14,387 bases of DNA from CAG-791 sp045546175 (GTDB lineage: Bacteria > Bacillota > Clostridia > Lachnospirales > Lachnospiraceae). Below, piece by piece: positions 1 to 7,410 of the stretch. The position numbers were made by a program, and so were the translations under genes. The notes beneath the pieces are model-generated. The model had not been told where the DNA came from. It made no database searches and worked only from the letters and a program-made list of their open reading frames with translations. Positions within the stretch are counted from its first letter, which is position 1; each line of letters begins with the position of its first letter. Where the stretch lies: positions 1 to 14,387 of the forward strand of contig JAZQCI010000077.1 in NCBI GenBank assembly GCA_045546175.1, read 5' to 3'.

Positions 1-885
1 GACTTCGCGACGGCCGTAACGATCTCCTCCTCCGTTGAGGGTATGCTCGTTCCTCCGTCCCACAACATGGTCATCTACGCCACAACGGCAGGCGGCCTTT
101 CCGTAGGAAGCCTGTTCCTGGCAGGATACCTTCCGGGCGCGGTCCTGGCCGGCTCCCTGATGATTCTGTCCTACATCCTCTCCAAGAAGAGAGGTTACCC
201 GAAGGGAGAGCCCTTCAGCCTTTCCCGACTGGGCAAGGAATTCGCGACATCCATCTGGGCGCTGTCCGCGATCCTGATCGTTGTCGTAGGCGTCTGCGCC
301 GGTGTCTTCACCGCGACAGAGTCCGCAGCTATTGCGGTTATCTACTCCCTGATCGTTTCCGTTTATGTCTACAAAGGACTTACATGGAAGGGCGTATGGA
401 AGGCTCTTGACCAGTGCGTGGACACGCTGTCCATCGTTCTGATCCTGATTGCTACCTCCAACGCGTTCGGCTACATGCTGACAAAGCTTCACGTTCCGTC
501 ACTGGCAGCGAACCTGATCACAGGCGTATCCGATAACCCTTATGTTATCGCGATCCTGCTGAACGTCATCCTGCTGGTACTCGGTATGATCATGGATATG
601 GCTCCGATCATCCTGATCACGACGCCTATCCTTCTTCCTATTGCTACCTCGATCGGCATCGATCCGATCCAGTACGGCATCATGCTGGTCCTCAACTGCG
701 GTATCGGCCTTCTGACCCCTCCCGTAGGTGCAGTGCTCTTTATCGGTTCCGGTATTGCGAAGAGACCCATGGAGAAGATCGTCAAGGAAATGCTTCCTTT
801 CTACGCCTTCATGATCATTGCGCTGCTGCTGATCACATTTATTCCTGCGATCACAATGTGCATCCCGTGGCTCATCGGAGCTTGA
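1..885 (+). CDS. TRAP transporter large permease subunit (DctM type), 5' end missing
   Basis: The reading frame is open from base 1 and ends at a TGA at 883-885. It gives 294 residues, against about 425 for a full DctM, so roughly the first third lies outside the window. The ATG at base 43 is internal, because the upstream codons continue the family pattern. DctM is the 12-helix channel subunit of tripartite ATP-independent periplasmic transporters and drives sodium-coupled uptake of organic acids or related solutes. Family signatures seen are EGMLVPPSHN, LFLAGYLPG, TATESAA, then MDMAPIILITTPILLP and GLLTPPVGAVLF near the C-terminus, with hydrophobic helices between them. The small permease (DctQ) and receptor (DctP) genes are expected upstream but cannot be seen. 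A strong terminator follows directly, so this is the last gene of its operon. The substrate cannot be read from the sequence. Confidence 0.95.
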   Translation, partial: DFATAVTISSSVEGMLVPPSHNMVIYATTAGGLSVGSLFLAGYLPGAVLAGSLMILSYILSKKRGYPKGEPFSLSRLGKEFATSIWALSAILIVVVGVCAGVFTATESAAIAVIYSLIVSVYVYKGLTWKGVWKALDQCVDTLSIVLILIATSNAFGYMLTKLHVPSLAANLITGVSDNPYVIAILLNVILLVLGMIMDMAPIILITTPILLPIATSIGIDPIQYGIMLVLNCGIGLLTPPVGAVLFIGSGIAKRPMEKIVKEMLPFYAFMIIALLLITFIPAITMCIPWLIGA

Positions 886-914
886 GTCTCGTAACCAAAA
901 CATTGGTAATATTG

Positions 915-948
915 AAGGACCGCTGCAGTTGTTGCAGCGGTCCTTTTC
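915..948 (+). terminator. Intrinsic terminator after the TRAP permease gene
   Basis: A perfect 13-base-pair stem (915-927 with 933-945) closes a five-base loop and is followed by a T-rich run. It lies 30 bases past the permease stop codon and is a textbook rho-independent terminator. Confidence 0.93.
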
Positions 949-976
949 TATTGCGGGGGAAGAATTTCCGGAGCGG

Positions 977-1005
977 GTTTCATTCCGATGATTCGGTGTT
1001 ATAAT
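977..1005 (+). promoter_or_regulatory. Putative sigma-A promoter of the YcxB-like gene
   Basis: A perfect TATAAT lies at 1000-1005. A weak -35 element, GTTTCA, lies at 977-982 with a 17-base spacer. It follows the upstream terminator and precedes the gene at 1040, so the gene appears to have its own promoter. The -35 match is poor. Confidence 0.55.
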
Positions 1006-1039
1006 TGACAAGGTGAACTTGCATTATGGGAGGTACCTT

Positions 1040-1549
1040 ATGAGATACGAATATACATACAGAAACACGCCGGGAGATTACTGGAAGTTCCGGATGGAGA
1101 ACTACTATCGGAACTGGACGGCGATCGTCAGTATCGTTTTCACGCTGTCGATCCTTGCGCTGGCCATCACCAGGTGGAATGCGACAAACGGTCTGGGAAA
1201 AGCGATTCTGATCATCCTGCTGCTGGTCTTTCCGCTGTTTCAGCCTCTGTTTATCTATATGACTTCGATCCGCGACGCGCAGTCGGTGCAGGTGGATACG
1301 ACGCTCTCTTTTGACACGACCGGAATGGAGATCAAGGTGCAGAAACACGTGCAGAGGATTCCCTGGAAATCCTTCGTGCCGGATGAAAAGGGCGGCGGAA
1401 TGGCCATAGGCAGAAAGTCCATGCTGGTCGTGGTCCCGGATCAGGTCCACGCCTATCTGCTTCCGAACAGGGTCTTTAGGTCCGATGCCGAGAAAAAAGA
1501 GCTGCTCGATTTTATGATCGATCAGCTCAAAAAGGCGGGAAAACAGTGA
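1040..1549 (+). CDS. YcxB-like small membrane protein of unknown function
   Basis: This gene encodes 169 residues. The start at ATG 1040 is chosen because GGGAGG at 1028-1033 sits six bases upstream. A GTG at 1013 in the same frame would lie only eight bases past the -10 element. Two membrane helices are visible, at about residues 27-45 and 53-73. They are followed by a soluble C-terminal part of about 90 residues with the pattern FDTTGMEI...RIPWKSF...YLLPNRVF. This resembles the YcxB-like C-terminal domain (PF14317) found in many Firmicutes, whose function is unknown. It looks monocistronic, with its own promoter and a convergent neighbour 50 bases away. The family call rests on pattern memory and is moderately sure; no function is proposed. 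Confidence 0.8.
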   Translation: MRYEYTYRNTPGDYWKFRMENYYRNWTAIVSIVFTLSILALAITRWNATNGLGKAILIILLLVFPLFQPLFIYMTSIRDAQSVQVDTTLSFDTTGMEIKVQKHVQRIPWKSFVPDEKGGGMAIGRKSMLVVVPDQVHAYLLPNRVFRSDAEKKELLDFMIDQLKKAGKQ

Positions 1550-1599
1550 ATGCGGGAGCAAACGGTTCCGCAGACAGATGCGGGGAAGGAGAGGGCGGA

Positions 1600-2688
1600 C
1601 TATTCAGCGCCCATCTCCCGGATCTGTTCCACAATATCCATATAATTCTCACAATATTTCAGGTAAAGAGGTTCCATCGCATCGTGGAACTTCTTTTTTT
1701 CTTCCCCGGAGAGAGAGAGTTCCGTGCAGCCCTGGGACAGGACGCGCGCCCGGGCTTCCTCTTCACGGGCCGTCCAGAGCATGCGCTCGTATTCGGCGGA
1801 CGCCGAAGAACACTCCTGTATGATCTTCCGGTCTTCTTCGGAGAGCAGATTCCAAGTCACCGCAGAGACCATCTGCAGTTCAGGGACCCGCATATGCTCG
1901 TCGAGCAGGTAATAGGTAGCCACTTTGTCGTGCTGCATGGCGTCATAGGAGGACCAGTTGTTCTCCGCGCCGTCGGCACTGCCCTGCTGGATCGCGGAGT
2001 AGACATCCTCATAGTTGACAGGGAGAGCTTCCGCACCTAAAAGCCGCACCATATCTTCCATCATCTCGTTGGGCTGGACGCGGATGACCAGGCCTTTCAT
2101 GTCCTCGATAGAACTGACGGGGCTCTTGAAGTAGAAGTTGCGCACGCCCGCGTCATACCAGCAAAGCGGCACGAGGCCGGCGTCCACGAAGGAATCCGCG
2201 ACCTTCCGGCCGATCTCTCCTTCCAGGACAGCCCACATATGGTCGGCGTCCCGGTAGAGATAAGGCAGCATCAGCACGTTGGCCATGCCGCTGTAGGGAC
2301 TCATCGTGGAAAGAGAGCAGCGGACGAAATCAATCCCTCCGAATCGGAGCTGCTCGATGGTGGACTGCTCATCTCCGAGCTCCGCGTTCGCATAGACCCG
2401 GATCTGGATGCGGCCCTGCGTGCGCTCGTTGACCAGCTGGGCGAAGCGGTAGGCGCCCTGGGTCGTCGGATAGTCCTCCGTCTGGTTCTCGGCATACGTA
2501 AAGACATATTCGGGCACCGCGTCGCTGACGACGGATGTTTCGTTTGTGAGAAGCGGCGGCTGCGCCGCCTTGGCGGAAGGTTCCGAAGCGGGCTGCTGCG
2601 CACATCCGGTGAGCCAGACAGACAGCAGCACTGCGGCGGCGCCGGACAGAGCGTAGACCAGTTTAAGAAAAGTATTGTTCTTCTTCAT
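1600..2688 (-). CDS. TRAP-type solute-binding lipoprotein (DctP family), encoded with a two-component system
   Basis: This gene encodes 362 residues. A lipoprotein signal is clear: lysines at 2-3, a hydrophobic stretch at about 10-26, and a lipobox LTGC with the lipidated cysteine at 29. A Pro/Ser/Ala-rich spacer then leads to a DctP fold from about residue 60. Family features include AYRFAQLVNERTQGRI, LGDEQSTIEQLRFGGIDF and RNFYFKSPV...DMKGLVIRV. Arg203 corresponds to the arginine that usually binds the ligand carboxylate. DGAENNW follows at about 239-245. Its ATG overlaps the stop of the response regulator (ATGA at 2685-2688), so translation is probably coupled, with only a weak GAAGAA ribosome site. 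Being last in a kinase-regulator operon rather than beside permease genes suggests a ligand-sensing role. An ordinary transport role with the nearby TRAP permease is the alternative. Confidence 0.93.
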   Translation of the reverse strand: MKKNNTFLKLVYALSGAAAVLLSVWLTGCAQQPASEPSAKAAQPPLLTNETSVVSDAVPEYVFTYAENQTEDYPTTQGAYRFAQLVNERTQGRIQIRVYANAELGDEQSTIEQLRFGGIDFVRCSLSTMSPYSGMANVLMLPYLYRDADHMWAVLEGEIGRKVADSFVDAGLVPLCWYDAGVRNFYFKSPVSSIEDMKGLVIRVQPNEMMEDMVRLLGAEALPVNYEDVYSAIQQGSADGAENNWSSYDAMQHDKVATYYLLDEHMRVPELQMVSAVTWNLLSEEDRKIIQECSSASAEYERMLWTAREEEARARVLSQGCTELSLSGEEKKKFHDAMEPLYLKYCENYMDIVEQIREMGAE

Positions 2689-3491
2689 TGTTTCTTCAAA
2701 TCCCGGAAGCCGGAAGGGCTTACGCCGCGCACACGGCGGAAAACTTTCGTAAAGTAATTAGGGTCAGGATAGCCGACGGCCTTGCCGATCTCCTTGATGC
2801 TCATGCTGCTGCTGCGCATCAGTTCTTCGGCTCTCTGCATGCGGTAATCGGTCAGATAGCTCACAAAGCTGTGGCCAAAATATTGCTTGAAGCGCTTGCA
2901 GAAATAGGCCTCTGAGTATCCGAAGTATCCGGCGATGTCCTTTACGGCTATATCTTCCATATAGTGCTGCACAATGTAGGCTCGGAACTCTTCCTGCCGC
3001 TGTTCCTCTTCCGGCTGCTCCTCCGAGACTTCCTGTGAGGATAAGGTCTGCGGGAAATCTGCCCCGCCCGAAGAATCAGCAGGCTCTGCAGTTCCCTCCT
3101 GCGGCCGGGACGCCGCGGCGTGGGCAAGCCTGATCGCTTCATCACACGCGCTCATCAGATCGTGATCGTCACAGGGCTTGAGGAGATAGTCGAGGGCATG
3201 GACGGAGATGGCGGCCTTTGCATAGGAGAATTCGTCAAAGGCTGTCAGAAAGATGATACTGCACATCTTATCCTTTTTACGGATCTGACGCGCGGCCTCC
3301 AGTCCGTCTATACCGGGCATTTCGATATCGAGAATCAGGATCTGAGGGCGCTCCCGGTCATAGATCTCCAAGGCCTGCCGGCCGTTTTGCGCCACCAGGA
3401 TCCGGCATTCGTCCGAATAGTATTTCTTGAGTTTTTTCTCCAGGACGAGGCGTTCGATCACCTCATCGTCAGCGATCAATACTTTCAGCAT
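2685..3491 (-). CDS. Response regulator with AraC-type DNA-binding output (YesN-like)
   Basis: This gene encodes 268 residues. The receiver domain spans about 1-120, with acidic pair Asp8-Asp9, phosphoacceptor Asp55 (in LILDIEMPG), Thr83 and Lys105. A low-complexity Glu/Gln/Ser-rich linker (about 125-168) joins it to an AraC/XylS domain at about 169-268. Two helix-turn-helix units are recognisable there (IAVKDIAGYFGYSEAYFCKRFK and MSIKEIGKAVGYPDPNYFTKVFRR), followed by the usual VSPSGFR ending. AAGGAG at 3498-3503 supports the ATG at 3491. The kinase stop codon is three bases upstream and the lipoprotein gene overlaps the end. Regulators of this class typically control uptake or catabolism of carbohydrates or organic acids. 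The target here is inferred to be the adjacent TRAP genes or its own operon. Confidence 0.96.
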   Translation of the reverse strand: MLKVLIADDEVIERLVLEKKLKKYYSDECRILVAQNGRQALEIYDRERPQILILDIEMPGIDGLEAARQIRKKDKMCSIIFLTAFDEFSYAKAAISVHALDYLLKPCDDHDLMSACDEAIRLAHAAASRPQEGTAEPADSSGGADFPQTLSSQEVSEEQPEEEQRQEEFRAYIVQHYMEDIAVKDIAGYFGYSEAYFCKRFKQYFGHSFVSYLTDYRMQRAEELMRSSSMSIKEIGKAVGYPDPNYFTKVFRRVRGVSPSGFRDLKKQ

Positions 3492-3494
3492 GTG

Positions 3495-5039
3495 TTACTC
3501 CTTTGCAGGAAAGGGAATCGTGACAGTGATCTGTGTCCCTTCACCGAGGGTACTCCTGATCTGAAGGGAGTCTTCTCCGTAGAGCGTAGTCAATCTCTGG
3601 TACAGGTTTCCTATGCCGATTCCGACGTGCACGTCGGAAGGAGCGCCCGCAAGTTTATCTCTGAGACCCTGCAGGGTTTCCGGATCCATTCCGACCCCGG
3701 TATCAGCCACCTCGATGCGCAGCGCGTTATCTCTTTTTTCAGAGCGGATCGTGATCTTCCCGCCCTGCTCCTTGCGGGAGATACCGTGGATCACCGCGTT
3801 TTCGACTAAAGGCTGCAGCAAAAAGACCGGGACCTGAATATCGCCCAGGTTTTCGGCTTCCCGGCTTCCCGGCTGCGGGATCAGCTCATATTGTACACGG
3901 TCGCCAAATCTCATTTTCTGCAGATACAGATAGTCTCTTGCGACTTCCAGCTCCTGGGAGAGGGAGACGAACTGATTTGTTGTGTGCAGATTGTATCGAA
4001 ACAGGCGGGAGAGAGAACGGATCATGCTCTCCGTGACTACGGCTTCTTCTATTTCCGCCATACCGGAAATGGTGTTCAGGGTATTAAACAGAAAATGCGG
4101 CTTGATCTGACTCTGCAGAAGGTCCATGCGGGCCGTCTCAAGACGTTTTTCTGTCTCCGCGCGCTCCATAGCTTCCTTGTGGAGCTGATCGGCAAGCCGC
4201 TGGTTTTCCTCCAGCGTCTGGATACTTCTCTTGGTCGCATGTTTCATCTTGTTGAAGGATTCGACCAGTTCTCCCAATTCGTCTTTGTTTTCGACCGTGA
4301 CATCTTCCTCTTCGAGTTGTCCCTGGGAGATACTGCGGGAAGCGGCGGCGAGCTTCTCGACCGGGGTGACGATCGTGCCGGTGAAAAGTCCGACGAAGCT
4401 GACGGCAGCCAATATCAGGACAACGGAGACAATGACCTGGAAGTAGGGTATGGACTGCAGCAAGGGATATTTGCTGTCGTAGAGGTCACTCGCATGATCG
4501 ACGGTAAGCTGTGAGACGGTGGACAGGTATCCGTTTAAATAAGTCTGCATGTCATAGACCCGATACAGGAGATCTACGGTTTCTTTATCGGCTTCGAGCG
4601 CGGTGGCTGTGTTGTAAGAACTGCCGTAAGTCAGCATCCGGTCTCTTATGAGATCTCTCTGGTCGGAGTAGCTCTCATAAGCGTTGCGGATGCGCCAGGT
4701 CCTGGCATATCGCTCGGCGCCGATCTCTTCATAATCGTAGGGGAGTAGGAGAATGCAGCTGCGGCAGTAGCTCACAGCCTGATTGAGGGCGCTGAGATTG
4801 CCTTCGGAGGGCGTGCGTACATAGGTGCGGAAGGCGTCCACTTCGGCGCGCATAGCGTCCTGGGAAGTCTCACAGCGGGAAATTTCCTTGAGGATCTGAC
4901 TGAAGTCCCCGACGGAGAAGCGCAGAGTATAAAAGTTAAATCCGGCGGCCAGGATAATGACCAGAAGAAGCAGAATGACAAACATCCGCATCTTGGAGCC
5001 GATCGAAAGGCCGAGCCAGTATTTTTTCAGTTTGGACAC
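3495..5039 (-). CDS. Sensor histidine kinase, LytS/YesM type
   Basis: This gene encodes 514 residues. It starts at a GTG (5037-5039) preceded by AGAGG seven bases upstream; no in-frame ATG is visible just upstream. Layout: a short cytoplasmic N-terminus, helix 1 at about 18-38, an extracytoplasmic sensor region of about 160 residues that I cannot assign to a family, helix 2 at about 200-221, a HAMP linker (about 221-275) and a coiled coil (about 275-305). The His_kinase core follows, with phosphoacceptor His315 in QIKPHFLFNTLN. The ATP-binding part shows an N box LVENAVIHG (411-419), DTGVGMD (446-452) and GIGIGNLYQRL (473-483). It phosphorylates the regulator encoded three bases downstream. 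The third gene of the operon, a solute receptor, may present ligand to the external region. The operon appears to have its own promoter in the 262-base divergent gap. Confidence 0.96.
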   Translation of the reverse strand: MSKLKKYWLGLSIGSKMRMFVILLLLVIILAAGFNFYTLRFSVGDFSQILKEISRCETSQDAMRAEVDAFRTYVRTPSEGNLSALNQAVSYCRSCILLLPYDYEEIGAERYARTWRIRNAYESYSDQRDLIRDRMLTYGSSYNTATALEADKETVDLLYRVYDMQTYLNGYLSTVSQLTVDHASDLYDSKYPLLQSIPYFQVIVSVVLILAAVSFVGLFTGTIVTPVEKLAAASRSISQGQLEEEDVTVENKDELGELVESFNKMKHATKRSIQTLEENQRLADQLHKEAMERAETEKRLETARMDLLQSQIKPHFLFNTLNTISGMAEIEEAVVTESMIRSLSRLFRYNLHTTNQFVSLSQELEVARDYLYLQKMRFGDRVQYELIPQPGSREAENLGDIQVPVFLLQPLVENAVIHGISRKEQGGKITIRSEKRDNALRIEVADTGVGMDPETLQGLRDKLAGAPSDVHVGIGIGNLYQRLTTLYGEDSLQIRSTLGEGTQITVTIPFPAKE

Positions 5040-5108
5040 GACAAAACCTCTGTTGACAGGATACAGATTCGGTGCGGTGGTACTGCGGCGGAATGACTCG
5101 CCGGGCGG

Positions 5109-5124
5109 CTTCTGTGAGCAGAAG
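5109..5124 (-). promoter_or_regulatory. Small hairpin in the kinase operon leader
   Basis: CTTCTG at 5109-5114 and CAGAAG at 5119-5124 form a six-base inverted repeat with a four-base centre. It lies between the candidate -10 element and the GTG start, so it could be an operator or a leader hairpin. It is short and could be chance. Confidence 0.25.
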
Positions 5125-5147
5125 AGCCTTATTGCGGGTCATCAATC

Positions 5148-5176
5148 ATTATACAGGATTATTTTATCACGGAAAA
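5148..5176 (-). promoter_or_regulatory. Putative promoter of the kinase operon
   Basis: On the minus strand a perfect TATAAT lies at 5153-5148. The hexamer TTTTCC lies at 5176-5171 with a 17-base spacer. The -35 match is weak, as expected for an activator-dependent promoter. The leader would be roughly 100 bases. Confidence 0.45.
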
Positions 5177-5239
5177 GTGCCTTCCTTTTTGGGGACAGGC
5201 CGTGAAAGCAAGGACTGTATGACAGCAGAGTTAAAAATA

Positions 5240-5269
5240 TTGACGTAACGCCCTTTAGTGTATTAAAAT
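5240..5269 (+). promoter_or_regulatory. Putative promoter of the NRAMP-like/pxp operon
   Basis: TTGACG at 5240-5245 and TAAAAT at 5264-5269 with an 18-base spacer give five of six matches in each box. An imperfect operator-like repeat, CTGT-ATG-ACAG (5215-5225), lies just upstream of the -35 box. Transcription would begin about 25 bases before the ATG at 5302, which has an AGGAGG site at 5291-5296. Confidence 0.65.
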
Positions 5270-5301
5270 TGTAAATCAATAAAGCACAAAAGGAGGGTGA
5301 A

Positions 5302-6570
5302 ATGAACAATCTAGCCAAACGTATCAAAAACGTGGGACCCGGAGCACTGGTAGCAGCCGCGTTCATCGGTCCCGGAACGGTCACTTCCTGTTCCATATCG
5401 GGCGCAACTGCTGGTTACACACTTCTATGGGCAATGCTTCTATCTGTTATTTCAGTCATCATTATGCAGTCCATGGCGGCCCGTCTCGGTATCGTATCCG
5501 GTATGGGACTCGGCGAGGCGCTAAGAGTAAAATTTACAAGTACAGGCGCAAGAGTACTGATCTCGATCCTGGTGATCGCGGCCGTATTCATCGGCAACAT
5601 CGCTTATGAGACGGGAAACCTTACCGGTTCGATCCTGGGTATTCAGGCGGCTGTCCCCGCGACCGACAACGGGACGGCAAAGATTGTCCTTGCACTGATC
5701 CTCGGAGTGATCGCGTTCGCGCTCCTCTTCTCCGGAAGTTATCAGCGCGTGGAGAATTTCCTGACGGCACTGGTCGTGCTGATGGGCGTGATCTTCCTGG
5801 TCTGCGCGTTCGCGGCGAAGCCTGATTGGGGAGCTGTTTTCGCAGGTCTCTTCGGATTCAAAGTCCCGGACGGCGGCGACTGGATGACGGTAGCGGCTCT
5901 GATGGGAACGACGGTCGTTCCTTACAATATTTATCTGCACGCGTCTTCCGCCTCCACCAAGTGGGGAAAAACAAAGGATAAAGAAGACGCGCTCGCCAAT
6001 TCGCGTTTTGACTCCGTTATCTCCATCGGTCTGGGCGGCGTCATCTCCATGGCGATCATCGTATGCGCGGCAGCGACGATCCACGCGACAGGCGGCGAGA
6101 TCGCTTCCGGTTCCGATATGGCGAAAGCCCTGACGCCCCTTCTGGGCAGCTGGGCGACCGTAATCTTCGGCATCGGCCTGTTCGCGGCCGGCATCACAAG
6201 TACGCTCACAGCTCCTCTGGCAGCGGCCTTTGCCTGCTCCGGTATCCTGGGCTGGGGCGAAGATATGAAGGAAAACAGATTTAAAGTTTTCTGGATCATC
6301 GTTCTGTGCTTTGGTATTTTCGCGACCTGCACACTGGGAGCAAGCCCGACGCAGATCATCCTGTTCGCACAGGCTGCCAACGCGCTGCTTCTTCCCATCA
6401 CCGGCATTCTTCTTCTGATCGTAGCCAATGACTCGGCGATCATGAAGGAATACAAGAACAAGACATGGTTCAACGTGCTCGTTGTGATTGTCATTGCGAT
6501 CTTCATCTTTATCGCCGCCAGAAATATGCGCGCGTTTATCACAGGACTGCAGAAGCTGATCAGCGGCTGA
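5302..6570 (+). CDS. NRAMP-family (SLC11-like) membrane transporter lacking the canonical metal-binding residues
   Basis: This gene encodes 422 residues with about eleven hydrophobic helices and the NRAMP/LeuT-type layout. AGGAGG five bases before the ATG fixes the start. Helix 1 carries FIGPGTVTS, so the conserved DPGN of metal-transporting NRAMPs is GPGT at residues 23-26. Helix 6 carries GTTVVPYNIYLHA (202-214), where canonical proteins have an Ala-x-x-Met-Pro-His pattern; the metal-contacting Met is Val206 and the His is Tyr208. The fold is kept but the transition-metal site is gone. Bacillus subtilis also has an NRAMP-family gene (ycsG) in its pxp/kip operon, which supports a link to 5-oxoproline metabolism. 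Uptake of 5-oxoproline or of a non-transition-metal cation are both possible; the substrate is unproven. It is probably cotranscribed with pxpB, 109 bases downstream. Databases are likely to label it a divalent metal transporter. Confidence 0.9.
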   Translation: MNNLAKRIKNVGPGALVAAAFIGPGTVTSCSISGATAGYTLLWAMLLSVISVIIMQSMAARLGIVSGMGLGEALRVKFTSTGARVLISILVIAAVFIGNIAYETGNLTGSILGIQAAVPATDNGTAKIVLALILGVIAFALLFSGSYQRVENFLTALVVLMGVIFLVCAFAAKPDWGAVFAGLFGFKVPDGGDWMTVAALMGTTVVPYNIYLHASSASTKWGKTKDKEDALANSRFDSVISIGLGGVISMAIIVCAAATIHATGGEIASGSDMAKALTPLLGSWATVIFGIGLFAAGITSTLTAPLAAAFACSGILGWGEDMKENRFKVFWIIVLCFGIFATCTLGASPTQIILFAQAANALLLPITGILLLIVANDSAIMKEYKNKTWFNVLVVIVIAIFIFIAARNMRAFITGLQKLISG

Positions 6571-6590
6571 GCATGAGCAGGAAAAGCAGC

Positions 6591-6658
6591 GACCCGGTGA
6601 CCGGGTCCTGAATAATTACGTTGATTTTATGACCCGCGGCCTCCTGCTACGGGTCATA
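6591..6658 (+). promoter_or_regulatory. Two related inverted repeats upstream of pxpB
   Basis: The first repeat is GACCCGGT-g-ACCGGGTC (6591-6607). The second pairs TATGACCCG (6628-6636) with CGGGTCATA (6650-6658) around a 13-base loop that contains CCTCCT. Both share the arms GACCCG/CGGGTC, and their centres are about 44 bases apart. In RNA the arms could pair in mutually exclusive ways. In DNA they could be two operator sites on one helix face. Neither is followed by a good T-tract, so a simple terminator is not supported. No promoter is recognised in this gap. Confidence 0.6.
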
Positions 6659-6679
6659 TATAGTTCAAAGGGACAATAC

Positions 6680-7405
6680 ATGGATTACAAAATACTCCCC
6701 GTCGGGGACAGCGCACTGACGATCATCTTCGGAAATGAGATCGACCCGGAGACGAGCAGGATCGTGAGAACTGCAAGAAAATACCTTGCGAAAAAGAACA
6801 TTAAGGGCGTCAACGAATACGTGCAGACTTATGCCACGCTCATGGTGCATTACCGCCCTGCCATGATCGGCTATGATGAGCTCGAAGCCAGGATTCGGAC
6901 AGAACTGGCGCAGATGGATCTCGGCAGCGGCCAGATGAAGAAAAAGACGATCGTGATCCCTGTCTGCTACGGCGGAGAGTTCGGGCCTGACCTCGAGAAC
7001 GTTTGCGCGCACGCGGGCCTGACCGGGGAGGAAGTGATTAGAAGGCACAGCAGTGTGGATTATCTGATCTACATGCTGGGCTTCATGCCGGGCTTCGTTT
7101 ACCTGGGCGGCATGGACCGCTCGATCAGCACGCCCCGCCTGAAAAACCCCAGAGAGCGCCTGGAAAAGGGATCGGTGGGCATCGCGGGCGACCAGACGGG
7201 CATCTACCCACTGGTCTCGCCGGGCGGCTGGCAGATCATCGGCAGAACGCCGCTGGAGCTCTACGATCAGAACAGGGAAAAGCCGATCCTCTATGAAGCG
7301 GGCGAATTTATCCGTTTTGTTCCGATCACGGAGCAGGAGTTTCATGAGATCCGGAAGCAGGTTGAAGGCGGAACTTATGAGTACCAGTGGATCAGGGAGG
7401 GGTGA
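6680..7405 (+). CDS. pxpB: 5-oxoprolinase subunit PxpB (KipI/AHS1 domain)
   Basis: This gene encodes 241 residues. The ATG at 6680 is chosen because AAAGGGA lies just upstream and the protein then begins DYKILPVGDSALTIIFG, as the family does. An upstream in-frame ATG at 6629 falls inside an inverted repeat and lacks a ribosome site. Signatures in order are LGFMPGFVYLGGMD (133-146), PRLKNPR (152-158), GSVGIAG (164-170) and YPLVSPGGWQIIGRTP (176-191). With PxpA and PxpC it forms the cytoplasmic ATP-dependent 5-oxoprolinase that opens 5-oxo-L-proline to L-glutamate. In B. subtilis the homologue KipI was first described as an inhibitor of sporulation kinase KinA. Here the operon context favours the enzyme role. 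pxpC begins five bases after its stop codon. Confidence 0.96.
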   Translation: MDYKILPVGDSALTIIFGNEIDPETSRIVRTARKYLAKKNIKGVNEYVQTYATLMVHYRPAMIGYDELEARIRTELAQMDLGSGQMKKKTIVIPVCYGGEFGPDLENVCAHAGLTGEEVIRRHSSVDYLIYMLGFMPGFVYLGGMDRSISTPRLKNPRERLEKGSVGIAGDQTGIYPLVSPGGWQIIGRTPLELYDQNREKPILYEAGEFIRFVPITEQEFHEIRKQVEGGTYEYQWIREG

Positions 7406-7410
7406 CCGGT

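Noticed and set aside
1551..1572. Hairpin TGCGGGA/TTCCGCA after the YcxB-like gene as a terminator
   Set aside because: The stem is short with a G-T pair and no T-tract follows on either strand. A second bulged stem at 1588-1618 likewise lacks a T-tract.
1546..2040. Plus-strand open frame overlapping the end of the YcxB-like gene
   Set aside because: It lies opposite the DctP-type receptor gene, has no ribosome site and shows no recognisable domain.
6629..6679. Upstream in-frame ATG that would lengthen PxpB by 17 residues
   Set aside because: It falls within an inverted-repeat arm and lacks a ribosome site. The ATG at 6680 matches the family N-terminus and follows AAAGGGA.
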